From positions 261,870-325,869 of the forward strand of contig NMRA01000149.1 in assembly GCA_002633005.1 (NCBI GenBank): a stretch of 64,000 nucleotides of DNA. Reading direction: 5' to 3'. Position 1 is the stretch's first letter; each line of letters begins with the position of its first letter. The notes beneath the pieces were generated by a model, which searched no databases, was not told the origin of the DNA, and saw only the letters and a program-made list of their open reading frames with translations. The DNA is from Phoronis australis (lineage: Eukaryota; Phoronida; Phoronidae). The translations under genes were made by a program, and so were the position numbers. Below are positions 11,900 through 25,300 of the stretch, piece after piece.

Positions 11900-12412
11900 G
11901 GGTAGGCATTTTCTAGTTGGGTGTTGTATGTAGGCCAAGTGAATGTGGTTTGTTTATATTTGTGAACATGTTGAGAATGAAAAGTGACCTCTTGCTCGGC
12001 TGTACTGCACTCTTCTTCAAGATGGTGGCCCCCTGTTGCAATTGTGCATTGCCGGGTAGCAACTGAGAAATTGGCTGCGATTTCAGGTAGCCCTCGAGCA
12101 GCTGAAGCCAGTTTTGCAAAAAAACTAGTTGGTTGACAGTACATTTGCACCACATTTTTGGAGTCGATAGGAAATTTGCTCTCGGAATCTAATGTTGGCT
12201 TTAGTCGAGGTAGGTAAGTGGTGGTTTTGGGGTGAAAACTGTCGATATTGCGTTTTTAGCCCGTATTTTTCTTAGGTTTTCAGTGGGAGAGAAAAGGTAA
12301 AAATACGAGACAGAATAAAGTTTTTGTGCTCATCTATAAGGCTTGTGACGTGAAATGACTCAAAACTTTTCTTTCTTTGCATGCAGTTTTTGACAGAGCG
12401 AAGAAAGGATGA
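11900..12412 (-). repeat. Dispersed repeat of about 0.5 kb, inverted copy
   Basis: This is the reverse-complement relative of 48606-49130. Shared landmarks are CAACCAACTAGTTTTTT, CATCTTGAAGAAGAGTGCAG, CACAAATACAAACAAACC and GCCAATTTCTC. Short open frames in it are not conserved between copies, so it is probably a non-coding mobile repeat. Confidence 0.75.
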
Positions 12413-14594
12413 AGAGTCCATTGACGTGTGTTCTCCGGCGTAGCCAACGCTCGGCTACTGAGGTCAGCCCGGCCTGACTCGATCATTGCGAGGGTACGTC
12501 AAATTAGCAACTTTACAGCAACCGTTTAGGTAATACATTAGAGGAAAAAAGTTTCTTGATCAACAAGTCTTATCTTTATCGCCATATCTTGAAATTGATG
12601 CAAAGTACCAGCCTGAGTGAAGTGAGCAATTGCCGTGTCACTGTGACTACCCGGACGTGTGTGCGTAATTGGCAGCAAATCGGCATCGGCTTTACCGGCC
12701 GTTTAAAAATGTGAAATAGAAAAAAAAACATCCACATACGGCGATGTTTCGACAAACAAAAACAAATTTTATCTCGAAAGAGTGAGCTCCACATCTGTGC
12801 TGGATTTTGCTGCCAGGACATAGTAACTGGTGAAGTTCCCCGGCCTGCAGTCGCCGTGACTCTTCGGATTGTGTATTGGTTATGGGATAAGTACTGCGTG
12901 GTTCCTTATAATGTCTTCTAACCATTTAAAAAGGGTTAAAAACGTGTGCTTCTAGGACTTTAACCAGCTAAACATTTTCCTTAAACTCATTTGTGCTTCA
13001 TAAAACCGATTCCAATAGTCGTTCAAGATAAGAACGTGCGCACTTACAGATACAAACCAATAAAATAGTATTTGTACATTGAATTGGTGCTTGGGTCAAT
13101 ATTATAATTTACAATTTTATGGGCTTCATTCAGCGCAGATGGATAACTAAGATCTGCACTTTGTACCTCAAGTGAAACTTAATTCAACGCCATAGTTACC
13201 CGCACTCGTTAGGTAAAAGAAATCTTAACAAGTGAGACATGCACCTAAGCGCCAGGCAAAGGAAAGTCTTCACTGTTCTTTTTACCACAAACTTGACCAA
13301 TGAGCTCTCGCTGGTTCCTTGCGTGTCCGAACACGCAGGTTTCATTCAGTAGCACGCGTTTTATCACTGGTTGATGTAACCTCGGCAGTCATTGGCATAG
13401 CTTTACAACAAAGAAAGAAAATGGCGTACAACGGTTTTTAGCCTTGTCAGTGGCGTGGCAGCAAATATTTCGTTACTGCAGTAATGCAGTTTAATAGCCG
13501 AGTGCTTGAAGCACCTACATGAACAGATGCACACACATCTGGCCGATTTAACCGGTATGTTATTCATACTGTGTGAATACAGAACAGCCAACATAAACAA
13601 GTCAGCAGCAGTAGGAAAATGCACTCCGAAAAGTCACAACCACAATTTTCTGATTGAACATGAATTAAGTACGATTTGTCTGTATAACATATCACAAACT
13701 ATATACACATTTACACTTCCTCCATCAGTCACGCCAATTTTGTTTACGTAAAGCGCTACCGTTTGAGAATTCGACCAGCTAATTAGAAACGCTGGTGTAA
13801 AAAAATTCCCGAGGAAAATTAAAAGATACCTGCGTGTTCACTACCACCTAGCGGACAGGGAACCAGTGAGTAATGAGCTGAGCTCATTTTCTGCCGTGGC
13901 CGGTTCGTGGCGTCTAACTCTAGAAACGTTTGGGCTACTTTCCGTAAACTCAATAGTTTCGCAAGTTCAGTTCATGTGGCCACGAGCTCCTTTTGCAACG
14001 CATGACGTACCTCGCAGTCTTGTGTCATGTTAAGTTTTCCCGAGATTCTCACGTCTACACAACGCTGCCTTGGCCCCGCGGAAGTCTCCAACCCAAACTG
14101 TAGGAGTCTGTTTTGCTCGATCTGTCTTATTTAAAATTAACGTTATTAATCTGTATTTCTATTACCCATGTTTCGTTTTAATATAGGAAGGAATAATAGT
14201 TGTCAGCGAGATCATGAGTGTGTATTTGAACAAATCTGATAAATGAATGACTTGAATAACCGTCCATAAGAAATGCGGTAATGTGCGTTTCTGGCAGACT
14301 TGCAGTTAAAAAAATCTCTTTTGAAATATTAGCCACAGGAGGTTGTTAGACAGGTAATATTGTCATGGTGTGATGTGGGTACCTGTATTAGTTTGGTCAC
14401 CTTTCATCAAGGTTAGTGATTGCAAGTGCAAATATTGGCGTAGTGTTATCGATTAATCAGGTCATGTCAGTTGAAAATGTATGCCGGTAATACATAAGAC
14501 ATACTCTGGCACGAAGTCTGAGGAGATCGTCAATATTGATAAGTCTGTTTGATTCATAGTTTTAGATACCATGCGCGCACCAAGCCTAAAATGT
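12413..14594. other. Intergenic, nothing recognised
   Basis: AT-rich sequence between the two minus-strand genes. I found no domain-bearing frame or clear repeat pair here. A small palindrome, ATGAGCTGAGCTCAT, occurs near 13873. Confidence 0.3.
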
Positions 14595-14797
14595 AGGAAG
14601 GGCTCGAATTTTTCGGTACGTGGACCTTTTACTAAAAAAAACGGAAACTAAAAAAACGGGGTACTACGTTCAGCGGCCTATGATCGTGCATTCGCGCCGA
14701 ATTCCTATGGACTTTTGTCTCGTTTCTCGGATTTTTTTGTTTCTCTGAGGCTAACCTTTTCGCCCATTTCGAGCCCCCCCCGGGGGGTGCGCGCATT
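14595..14797 (+). repeat. Dispersed repeat, copy B
   Basis: Diverged direct copy of 866-1055. It shares GGGCTCGAATTT, A-rich tracts with CGG, GAATTCCTATGG, CTCGGATTTTTTTG and a terminal C-run followed by GGGGTGCGCGCAT. Confidence 0.5.
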
Positions 14798-16179
14798 GAT
14801 ACGTAGAGTTTTAATGAAGAGATATTAACTCAAATGAACAAACATTTCTATATATAGAAATTGTTTTGCAACATCATAGTGGATTTAAAACAGTATCCGT
14901 AAGAAAGTTAGGTTATCTTGATTTGCCAGTCGGCGCACATGGCGTATTCTGTTTTAACTACGTAAGAGTTAGATGAGATGGTCAAGCGTCCTTCTGGCAA
15001 ATCTAAATACTAGAAGGCCATCATTTCAAACGTCTACACGCGCCCTGGAGGCGTTTTGAGAACTGGACCAACTGGAACAAAAATCGCCAGCACTCTCATC
15101 AAAACATAGAACTGGAGCAAAAGCAAACTCGTTGTTAGAGCAGGGCCTACCACGCTAGCGATCACCATGGCAATCGTAAAACACAGCATATTTATCTGAG
15201 GGCTACACAAACAATTAGTGCATTATTCAAAATATGATAGCCGATGCACATCAGTGTGAACATAGGCCATTTCGAGTAAACAACATCTAAAATAAGCGCC
15301 GTGTAAACGAAGTAAAGTATGGAAATACCGGAGATTTGTTTAGTTAAATACTAGTCTTTCCATTTTTTGAATTTCTAAATCCCATAAGATGCTAATTTGA
15401 CAATAAAAGGCGCAATGTACTGTTGTTATGACTTATGCACCATTGCTGTATTCTATAGATCTATGACACTAGCGAGAAATTTTGCCTCGGCTAAAATTGT
15501 ATGGAGTTTTCGCGAGATTCTTGTGTCTACGGAACGCAGCACATGGTGCATTTCTTCCACCGGAAACTGGCTGCACTCTTATTCGAATGTCACGACCTGG
15601 GACTACTTTTCTATAAACACTTATCCTAACAAGTTCAACCGAATCAATAAATATGGTAGACTTTAAAAATGCAAAGAATACATTCAAAGGGCAACAGATA
15701 TCTTTTGTGTTTAAATAACACATTCCAAATTATTGCCGGACCCATTTACTGGTTCTAACCAGACCTATCTACCGACATTTCTGCGCCAAAAGGACTGAAT
15801 GCTTGTCATGACACTTGCTCCTATCTTGCGTTCATTCATTGGGGACAGACAACCATCTCCAAAATTGATCACACATAGTCACAATTCATGTATCTCACAA
15901 ACGCTTCCCCATAAAATGCGTACTATTAAAATCATCATCAAAATATGAGTTTTCAAAGTTTTCTTGAAGCCACAAACGCCAAAATGGTTTCACTTAACAG
16001 TCACTATTGCCCATGCTAGGTGGGTAAGGAAAGGCAATGAACAACATTGAGTGAAGAATTAGCGCATCAAATTCCCAAATCCCAAAAATACTCGTTAAAT
16101 ATTCAGAATTATTATTGTGAAACACATATGTCAGCGACCTCTACATGTAGACTTTCCACTGCAAAAAAAAATCGACCAT

Positions 16180-16307
16180 TCACAGAGCCGATGATTTCAG
16201 ATTAAACCGTTTCATAGAAAATCGACTTAATTCGTAGGATGGTTGTAGGTTATGCAGCATTTCTAGCATAATTTTACCGATGATTGGCGCCAACTTGAAA
16301 CCATGAC
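16180..16307 (-). CDS. PIPOX: PIPOX exon 8 (C-terminus)
   Basis: Acceptor TATGTTTCAG. It encodes [20 protein letters not shown] and ends FNLKSSAL before the stop. Lys349 in HGFK is conserved. The final SAL would be a weak type-1 peroxisomal signal. Confidence 0.92.
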
Positions 16308-19300
16308 CTGAAACATAAACAGAAAATAGGAACATTGTCATATGCAAGTTCTTAAACCTGAGACCTTTTTTGAGGTAAAACATTTATTAATCCAACCAAC
16401 CAGCACATAGTTGTACAGCAATATGAAATCTAGTCAAGTACATCAAAAAGATTAGACACATTATCGAATCCTATATAAGCTAATTGCTAGGCAAAAAGAA
16501 GACCACCTTGTCTGGAATCTATCAGGAGCCAATTTATAATTGTAAAAATAATTTTCCAGGCTGTGGTAATCACATACCTCACGTAAAAATGACTGAAAAT
16601 TGGGCTTAACCTTTGCAATCTTTGCCTACGTAAACGAAATTTCGCTAAGCAAAGAATTAAATTTACAACTTCCAATCTACAGACTGGATCTCCAAACAAG
16701 GCGGTATACATATTTAACTGCAGAGGGAAATCGCACTGATTTATCATCCACGTTTTTAAACATCTCCAAAAATTCTGAGCAAGTGAACATTCCCAATACA
16801 AATGCAGTATTGTTTCTTCGTGTTGCTCACAGAAAGAACACAAAGACGATTCACTAACACCTAAGAGTTTGTACAAACTCTGTGGTTGATACGGAATTGA
16901 AACCATCTGAGTCTGACATCGGAAGTACAAGGATAAATTATAGAATGATTTTTTTCCAAGACTGAGTGTCACCGACCAATTTTCTCTCTCCCACTTCAAT
17001 TCTGCGACAGGTTTTACATACAAGTTGGATAGGAATAATTGATAGATTTTCCCCGTCCCTCAATTTTCTGAGTAGATTCGAAAAATATGTTCTGGAAAAA
17101 AGGTGCGACTACAGTACTCTTGTCTCTGAGACGATTCCAAGAACGAGGCATTGACCTTCGAATTCCATTAAAATGAGTAATACAGTGGCAAAATTGAAAA
17201 CGTGTACAAAAGGTATGATAATCATGAATATAGCCTTTATCTCGGTCAATTACATCATACACGTATCGTATACCCTTTTGAAACCAGTCGTTCCAAAAAA
17301 TTGGACTATTGTCTAATATTCAAATTTTTGGGTTATACCACAAAGGTTGGTACAAAGGGTCATCTATATCACACAGATTGATAAATTCGTATGATATAAA
17401 AATATCCTTCCAAAAATATTCTGAATACGATTAGCTACTTGAAGGAAAAACAAAACCCTAATTGAAAAGAATCATTTTTATATTACGACTAGTTTCAAAT
17501 AAAATGTTTAGCCAAGGAGAAGCATTGTTATAATAATTTTTTAAGAATCTCCGAATCCAAGTCAGTTTAATAGCTTTGACAAATGACGCAATATGTTCCC
17601 ACCTCCATGTTCAGATTTCTGTACCATGATCTTTTTAGAGATTCTATCAATAGAGGTTCCCCATATATAATTAAAAAATAACTTTTCAGTGTCCTTTAAA
17701 AAAGTAGTACTTTTTCTAACCTCGTTCAATTTTTATCGTAGTTCAAATGAATCATGTCCTATAAGTTGACAGAGAAGGTAATTCCAAGGGAAGTAAACTG
17801 GGAACTTGCCCATTTTAAATCTTTTTCACAGCAAAGTTTATCACCACAACATATCTTGGAACCAATCCATATACAAACAGTTTTATCGATATTGGGTGTC
17901 AAACCAGAATATTTAGCAAATTGATAAAGAAGGTCAAGTGACGATTTTAAGGTCTCTGAACCATCTAGAAAGAGGGCCGTGTCGTTTGCCTATTGCATTA
18001 AGTTATACTCTGAAGAGCGTACTTCTCTGCCCTTAACATTCTCGCATTTCCTCAACATAGATGCCATAATTTCGGCACACAACGAAAAGAGATAAGGTGG
18101 CAGGGGATCTCTTTGTCTGCAACCTCGCAAATGTTAAAGTAGTTAGATGTCAAGCCACACTGACTGACCGAAAGTTAGACACTTTCATTGAATATTGTGA
18201 ACCAACGAATAATTTTGTCACTAAAATTGAAACAGTGAAGAACTTTCTTAAGAAATCCCCAGGAAACATAACCTGAGACTTTGTACCCGAATGAAAAAAC
18301 GAATTGTTGATTTTTTAAAAAAATAATGAAATTGATTTTCCAAATATTTGGATTGTAGGAGTGGCTGTCTACTAAACAACAGCATTTCACAAAACGATCA
18401 AGGGCCACGTATTTACATCATGCCGTGACTGTTCTTGCTCAGGAGACATTCACGTGAAAGTTACTTGTGCCATAGATAATGGGCTGCATTCCATAGACCC
18501 AAAACCCAATGTGATCACATGCTTCGCTTGTAATGCATGGAGATATCTCGTGAATTTGTGTTTTCGAATGTTTCTTGCGTCCGCGGAATGCAGTACTAGC
18601 TTACGCAACGGAAAAAACGTTGCAAGTGCCATCATAGATACTTTATAGTCTATGGTGCCATAAATCAACTGTCCGACCGGTCATCTTTCCGTAGGTGTAG
18701 ATTAAACACAAATAATGTCCTCATATGATTTATCTTTAGGAAATATGTACAGCATCGAGCGAGCAACAAATTCGCATAAATCGTACATGCAAATTATTCG
18801 AAAATCAGTTCACTACGTCATGTCTTGTTATACACTTGCACTCATTTATGACCTGTCTTGAAAGTTTTTACCCCGCTCACAATAAGCGGGAACTGAACAG
18901 CATTCATATCTTCCTCGCGACATTGACCAGTCATCAATGAATAAATAGGAAGACATAACAATATTGGTTGGGAAACGTTGCGTTGACCACAAGAACCTCG
19001 CGAAAAAGCACTCAGACCTCGCAAAATCATGCGAATAAAAACAATGTTTCACGAGTATGCTCACGATCTAAGCGTAACCTAGCAAAATGGCGGTCACTGC
19101 AGTAATTAGTCGATCGTTGAGGTTAAAATGTTGAATTGCGTTATAGATTTCATCAATTTAAGATAGAATACCTGGCACCGGGTAATACAACTGAAGGGCG
19201 TTGAATAGGTAAATTAACCAGAAAACACTGGTTCATATAACACAGGAACAATCGCGAGACGGTGGCGCGGTCGAGTGAGTTGTCACCTGTCTCCGGAAAT

Positions 19301-22300
19301 TGTAAATAGGGGATGCAAAGATAGCAGGATTCATTCGAAAAGCAAGTAATGCCAACGCATCCCAGCATTACATCTGTCTGAAGCCTTAATTCGTCAAAAT
19401 CTGTCAACTACTTCGAGAGTAATTGAAGGACTATTTTTTTCGAAAACTAGAGGTACTTGTACTTTTCTTGAATCCGTCCGAAAATCAACAGGTATCGACA
19501 AACTTCACCGCTCGAATAAGCCTACTTCTGTTGGTTAAGATCCACGAAGTGGCTAAAACTGAATTAGCGAACCTTCTTAAGTAAAGACGGACGCACGGAC
19601 AGACGACGGAACAACGGAATGTCAACCGCTTTCCCACTAGAAAATTTTGTGTCTGCATAAAGTCTTTTCCTTTTGATTTTGAATAGAACCTAGGTTTTCC
19701 CCAACATTTTTAATTGCCATATCCTTCTTTTAATCCGTTGTTCTTTTTGTCTTTTTACTTTCAGCTTAGGCAGAGTCAGAAAATATGTCTGCAACTCGAA
19801 ATCAAAAGACAAAAATCCTTTGTTTGCTCGACTAGACAGAACACAAAACGTTTCAAGAAACGCAAAAGACAAAGTCAACTTCCGGCTAAAGTAGTCAGAT
19901 TTATGACTTTGGTTGAAATTAAATGACAAAATACAATAGTCTCTTTGAGAAACGGGTCACACAGGTGTTTGTAAGGGAATTCAAGCCGAGAGAATCAGAG
20001 GCCTGTCACACGTTTGTAGAATCAGGAGAGAAAAAGTCAGCAGTTACAAAATCAGCAGTAACAGAGAGTCAATAGTGAGCCAGTGAGACGGTAAGGTATA
20101 GTATACGGTTTCTCACTAACGGAGGTCATACAGACGGAAGTCAATATGATGATTTTCAGACCCCGAGATAATTATCACATTTTTGGGGGGCGTGAAAACC
20201 CGCATATAGAGGATACGAGATGGGGGATTTAATTCGGACCAAGACGTGCATTTCTCTGTGAATATTATAAAAGTATTGTCTTACCCGCAAACCCTGCTGC
20301 AATAATTAAGTTATGAAAGATCGGGTGACGGTCGAGTATCAAGTCTTCGTCAGGCGTGATCTGAAAACAGGTGAATTAAGTCAAGCAACAGTACAAAAAT
20401 GGGACAGACTGAAGTTCTCAATAACAGTCATTTCTGAATGATTGTTATTGAGAACTTCAATCAGCACAACAAGCTATGATTTTATTAACATAAATTTGAC
20501 ATGAACCCGGACGTTTTGATATTAGACAAGTTTCGTGGACAAATTACACTCAGGGGTGTACAGGAAATTGGCATCCAAAATTCGCCCTCATGGAAAGGGT
20601 TTTGGAGAGAGTCAAACATACTGAATGCGAACAAAATAAGCGACTTTGGGCTTCCAAGTCCCATTTCGATTGACATTTTCATTGACATTTATTTGTTCTT
20701 GGTTTGCACACTCACATTGCTTAGTTATCAAGAGCGACATTTATTAAGGGTACGTGATTAAAGAGGCATGGAACGAGAAAGATCGTTAAAAATATCTTTT
20801 AAACAAATCCTGACGAAAGTATCTGCATAGTTATTTACTTTCATCTGTGAAAGAATTTACAAATTCACAATGTTTCAAAAACGCGCGAAGGAAAAACTCT
20901 GCAGTCACCAGCTTCTAATCTCCCCCCCCCACTTATGACTGACAAGATGGATACGTGTGATTGCACTTTGAATCTGAGGTCGAAAGCATAGTATAAGGCA
21001 AGACACTGAGGCAAGCAATTTTTCAGCAAAAATTCCAAGTGCTTGAATACTACGATACCTTACTAATTTTAAACTGCTAGGACTTACATCAATTTCCTCT
21101 TGATCGGGCTGCTGCTTGAAATCGTCATTGTTTTGTTTGCATCAAAGATCACTTTTTAAATATACGGGAAATGTGTTACGTCCATGTGTTGCCATACAAA
21201 TAACGAGACTCGCTTTGAATTGAGGGAAAAATCGACGAAGTTGACAGGTTGTTCTTTTTGAAATTTGAAACTAAAAGAGGAATGCTTTGACATCAACCGA
21301 AATTCAAAATCTTTACGAACAAGCCGTAAAAACACCTGGTAAACAGGCTGAATTATGTTTCAGTGGCAGAGAACCACTTTAATAATGCAATTTTCGCGTT
21401 CGAGGCTTCTTTAATCTCTGTACTTTGAATTTCCGTAAAATACACGGAGTAAACCACCACATCGTTCAAATAAATGCGTAATTCTTCTATTGAAAGCCAA
21501 TTTTTCGATATTCATAACTTCCACGCATTTTAAAACACCAAACTGGTCACGTGGCGTAAGATACAGGTAGCTTCTAGAGGACAAGGAAGCACTAAAAACT
21601 TTTGTTTGAAACACATCATGACCAATCACAAACATTGTAAAAGGGTCTTTTCACACTAAAATAAGTGGGGGCTAAAGCTCCACATCACCCATTAGTGCGC
21701 CGCCCTGTCAGTATGAGCGGTGCAGCACTGAAATAAGGGGGGGCTATAGCCCCCAGCCCCCTAAGATTAGCCGCCCATGTGCAAAGGGCCGGCGTATTGG
21801 CAAGTTCGGCATTCATGCTCATTGACCTGCAAAGACCGTATTTGCACGAATACATAAACAGAATTCAACTATTCAGTATTTTTCTCTGACAGTCACATAC
21901 GAGTCGAATGATTCATGAATACCATTCGCGTTTGGATTTGTCAGTGAACTTGTGTTGTTGTCATTTGGTCTCATGTGTACGGTGCCTCAAATAATCAAGT
22001 GTCACAAAACTTCTAGATGATACTTCAGCTTGTCAAAATATAGTCTGACAGTATTTTTAGTAGTATTGTTTTGTTTTGTTTTGTTATTCTATTTGATTGG
22101 CATGACCCCTGAGTTAAGTACAATGATGATGTAATTTGTTTACTACAGTATAGTGTGGAACTTTCTAGAAGACTCTAGCATGACAGTGATTAATGCAGTC
22201 TGGAATATTCTAGAGACTTGCAGAATGGCTGGGTAGATTCAGGAAAGTTCTAGAATGTGCTTGAATTGATGAAAAGTTCCAGAACAATGCATTAGGCTAT

Positions 22301-25300
22301 AAATACACAAGCACGGGTTTGTGTTAGTCAGATCAAGTCAGTTCAAGAGAGATGAAGTCAGTTCAAGAGAGACCAAGTCAGTTCAAGAGAAGATCAAGTA
22401 AGTTCAAGAAAGTTAATCAGGAGAACTACAGTTGAGTTGCAGTGAAGAGAATCTGCAGTTACAGCGATAGTCAATAGAGTGTCAGCTATAGAGAGAGCAG
22501 GTTATTGAATCGACGAGTGTAACAGTTGCTGAACGTGTCTCAGAAGTTCATAACAAGTCAAGGCTTCGCAGCACTGACTGGAGCATAAACAGACATTACG
22601 TCAACGTTTTGTTTGAGTAGGCTTGTGATCGTATGGTCGGGATTAATAAAGGATTAACTCGAACCAGTCTTCAGTCTGTCGTCGCACCGAAAGCTATTAG
22701 CACCGGTCTGTAACAACCTGCGCCCACCCACACACGGGGAAAAACGTGGCCCAGCTCAAGAGATTTGTATACTCGTTTGACCGTATAACGTAACGAAGAT
22801 GAACAAACCATTTTTTTACAACTCAAAAAGTTGGAATTCGTAGAAAAACAATACATTTTCTGAATATTCAAGTAAAAATGTAACATTTGTAACAGTGCAG
22901 AAGGAAGGGAATGATGACTAAACCTACTGCAAATTCAAACATATTACACTGTAGCATTACGGGTGAAATAGTGTATTTCGTGAGAACACTGAAAAAATGC
23001 AAAAATACGGAATGTAACGAGGATACAAGCTTGTATTCTATACTATCACAATTAGTATTGACTGACTATTCTATGAAAAAGTTGAACTAAATCAAGAAGT
23101 CAAATGAGCCGAACTATACGCACAAGGCTTACTGATATAAAATTGTCCATTTCAATCTAGTGCATTCAGAATTTTTGAGCTACGTATTTCATTTGCATTA
23201 CAGGCAAACCTGAAAGTGAAATTAATCTAACGGACATCAGAATTATAAAAATTTGGAAAGGTAAAAATAATAAAAATCGAAAAACAATAGTATTTCGTTT
23301 ATTATAAATACATGAATTCTTATACAAGATGTAGCTAAATGTGTTCGAAAACGCAGTGACTTTTTGTCAACCTTCTGTTAGCTAACACGTGTCGTGACCA
23401 ACAAAAGGTGTGTGTGAAAACTAATTATTTTTCCTTATACGATATCACCGAGCTGGTTTTTGATTAAAGAAAAATGTTCAATCATCAAGTGATGGTCATA
23501 TGATAAATTTGGCGAACCTCAAATCGGCACACCTCATAGATGACTGAGAGGAGTTAAATAAAACTGTCATATATTGTACCTCTTGCAGTGTTTCCTAACA
23601 GGGCATGAGGGGCCAGGTACAATTAGAACCTTCAGTAATTTCAATGAAAAATGCAGATATTTTGCTATGAATGTATCTTTCTTTTTCGGAATTTTATTAA
23701 AAATATGGTCAAGTGACCCATTTAATGGCAGACTGATATATAAAGTCAGACTTTCTACTTTCATGAAACATATACTTTTAGAAAGTTAAGGCAGGTGTAT
23801 ACACCGATCAAATCTCCAGTTTCCTATCTAAAATAAAAGGGCAACAACTAGTTAGACATGACTCTGAAAGTGAGAAAAATCGAAAAAAAAAGTTTTTATC
23901 ATATTCGTTTTTTTAAAATTGGTGTTTTAATTTTCAAAATATCCAATTTTACCACGATTTTTTTCAAATCGTACTAGTATTATTATCAACCGTTTCCTAA
24001 GGTAATAATCTAACTATCCATACCAAATACATGTATAAAATTATTATCTTGATTTTGTGGCATTTTTGAGTATGAGCTCTGGCAAGCACGCCACCTTCTG
24101 TCATTTGATCTCTTTCCGTCCAATAAGTAAAAATGTGGTCCATGTTTCAAAAAAACCATGGCATGCGAGTGTACTCCAATTATGGTGAATTTCAAATTTG
24201 CAAATTTCGTAAAAATTGACCCACGAGTTGGGGAAAATAGGCCCAAGAATCTTGTTACCACCTTGAAATCACGAGTTAAGCGGGCATCGCCTGCCACTTG
24301 AGGTCAAAATTCGTTCAGAATACGCGGTCATAATGTTCCAATTTCTGTTGATGTAATAAAATTAAAGCAGACATTTACTTCATGTTTAGAAAATATGATA
24401 AACCTGTTTGTTTTCAACGTAATTTTAATCATTTTTGCGAACATGTGAATCACAACAGACGACCAAAACAAATATGGCTGACACGTGGGCGGAGCTTAGC
24501 GCTGCCGACCGCCCACCTTTAAAACCATGTGTTGATTGTTTATGTGACTCTTCTAAACTCTCCACTCAGTGTGGTAAAGGACTCTCTAATTATATTATAT
24601 AGACCTATTTGTTAGTATTCCAATAATATATGCAGTTACCGTCTCATCATCAAGCAATATATGCGTTATATCAATTCACTGTGTTACTATCTGTATAACA
24701 ACTAGCGACGAGGATAATGAGCGAATGTCATCGCAACGGTTCAACATTTTCACGTGCTTATACCGCCAACATTCGGGCCAAAGGGACTGGGGGATAAGGA
24801 AATAGCACTTTCAGCGCAAATAGCGTCGCTTCAATCAATCAATCAATCAATCAATCTCTTTATTTATAGTCAGTTTGACAAAACACTAGCCGAAGGTTAA
24901 TATCACCGACTGTGAATAACAACATCAAAAGCATAAATAATAAAATAATGAACAATAAAATAATGATAAAACAAAACATATAACAAGATGAGAAAAAACA
25001 CATAATAAGATATCATGAAAGTATGGCATGCACACACATACACATATACATCAGATTTAAAATCTGCATACCTCGCACCTGCACGGTGGTTCTGTCCAAG
25101 ATTTAATAAAATTCTTAAAAAGTTTATAGTCCATGAACTTGGACTCATTTGGAAGAGAGTTCCAGAGTTTAGCACCGTACACTGATAAAGAGTTTAAACC
25201 TTGGCGCACTGTTCGACAATGTTTAACACGTAACACAGATTTATTACGTAGATTATAATGAGAAGTTTTTTTCCTCAAAGAGGTCCCACATGAAAGGGGG

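Larger units (their letters stand above)
22000..22715 (+). mobile_element. Putative solo LTR with heat-shock-type promoter
   Basis: The segment starts TGTCAC and ends GTAACA, near-inverted termini as in LTRs. In order it contains four heat-shock-element clusters (22158-22284), a TATA box (22298-22305), a 4 x 20-bp tandem repeat in the presumed leader (22331-22411) and AATAAA (22645-22650), a plausible U3-R-U5 layout. No internal coding region follows and no target-site duplication is evident (TCAAG versus ACCTG). Alternatively it is a relocated heat-shock gene promoter, but no Hsp frame is present. Confidence 0.5.

Noticed and set aside
13403-13624. Possible signal peptide (LFMLAVLYSH) with phase-1 donor for the Ig/EGF gene
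   Set aside because: The apparent start is GTG, the hydrophobic stretch is short and the donor weak; not enough to call a first exon.
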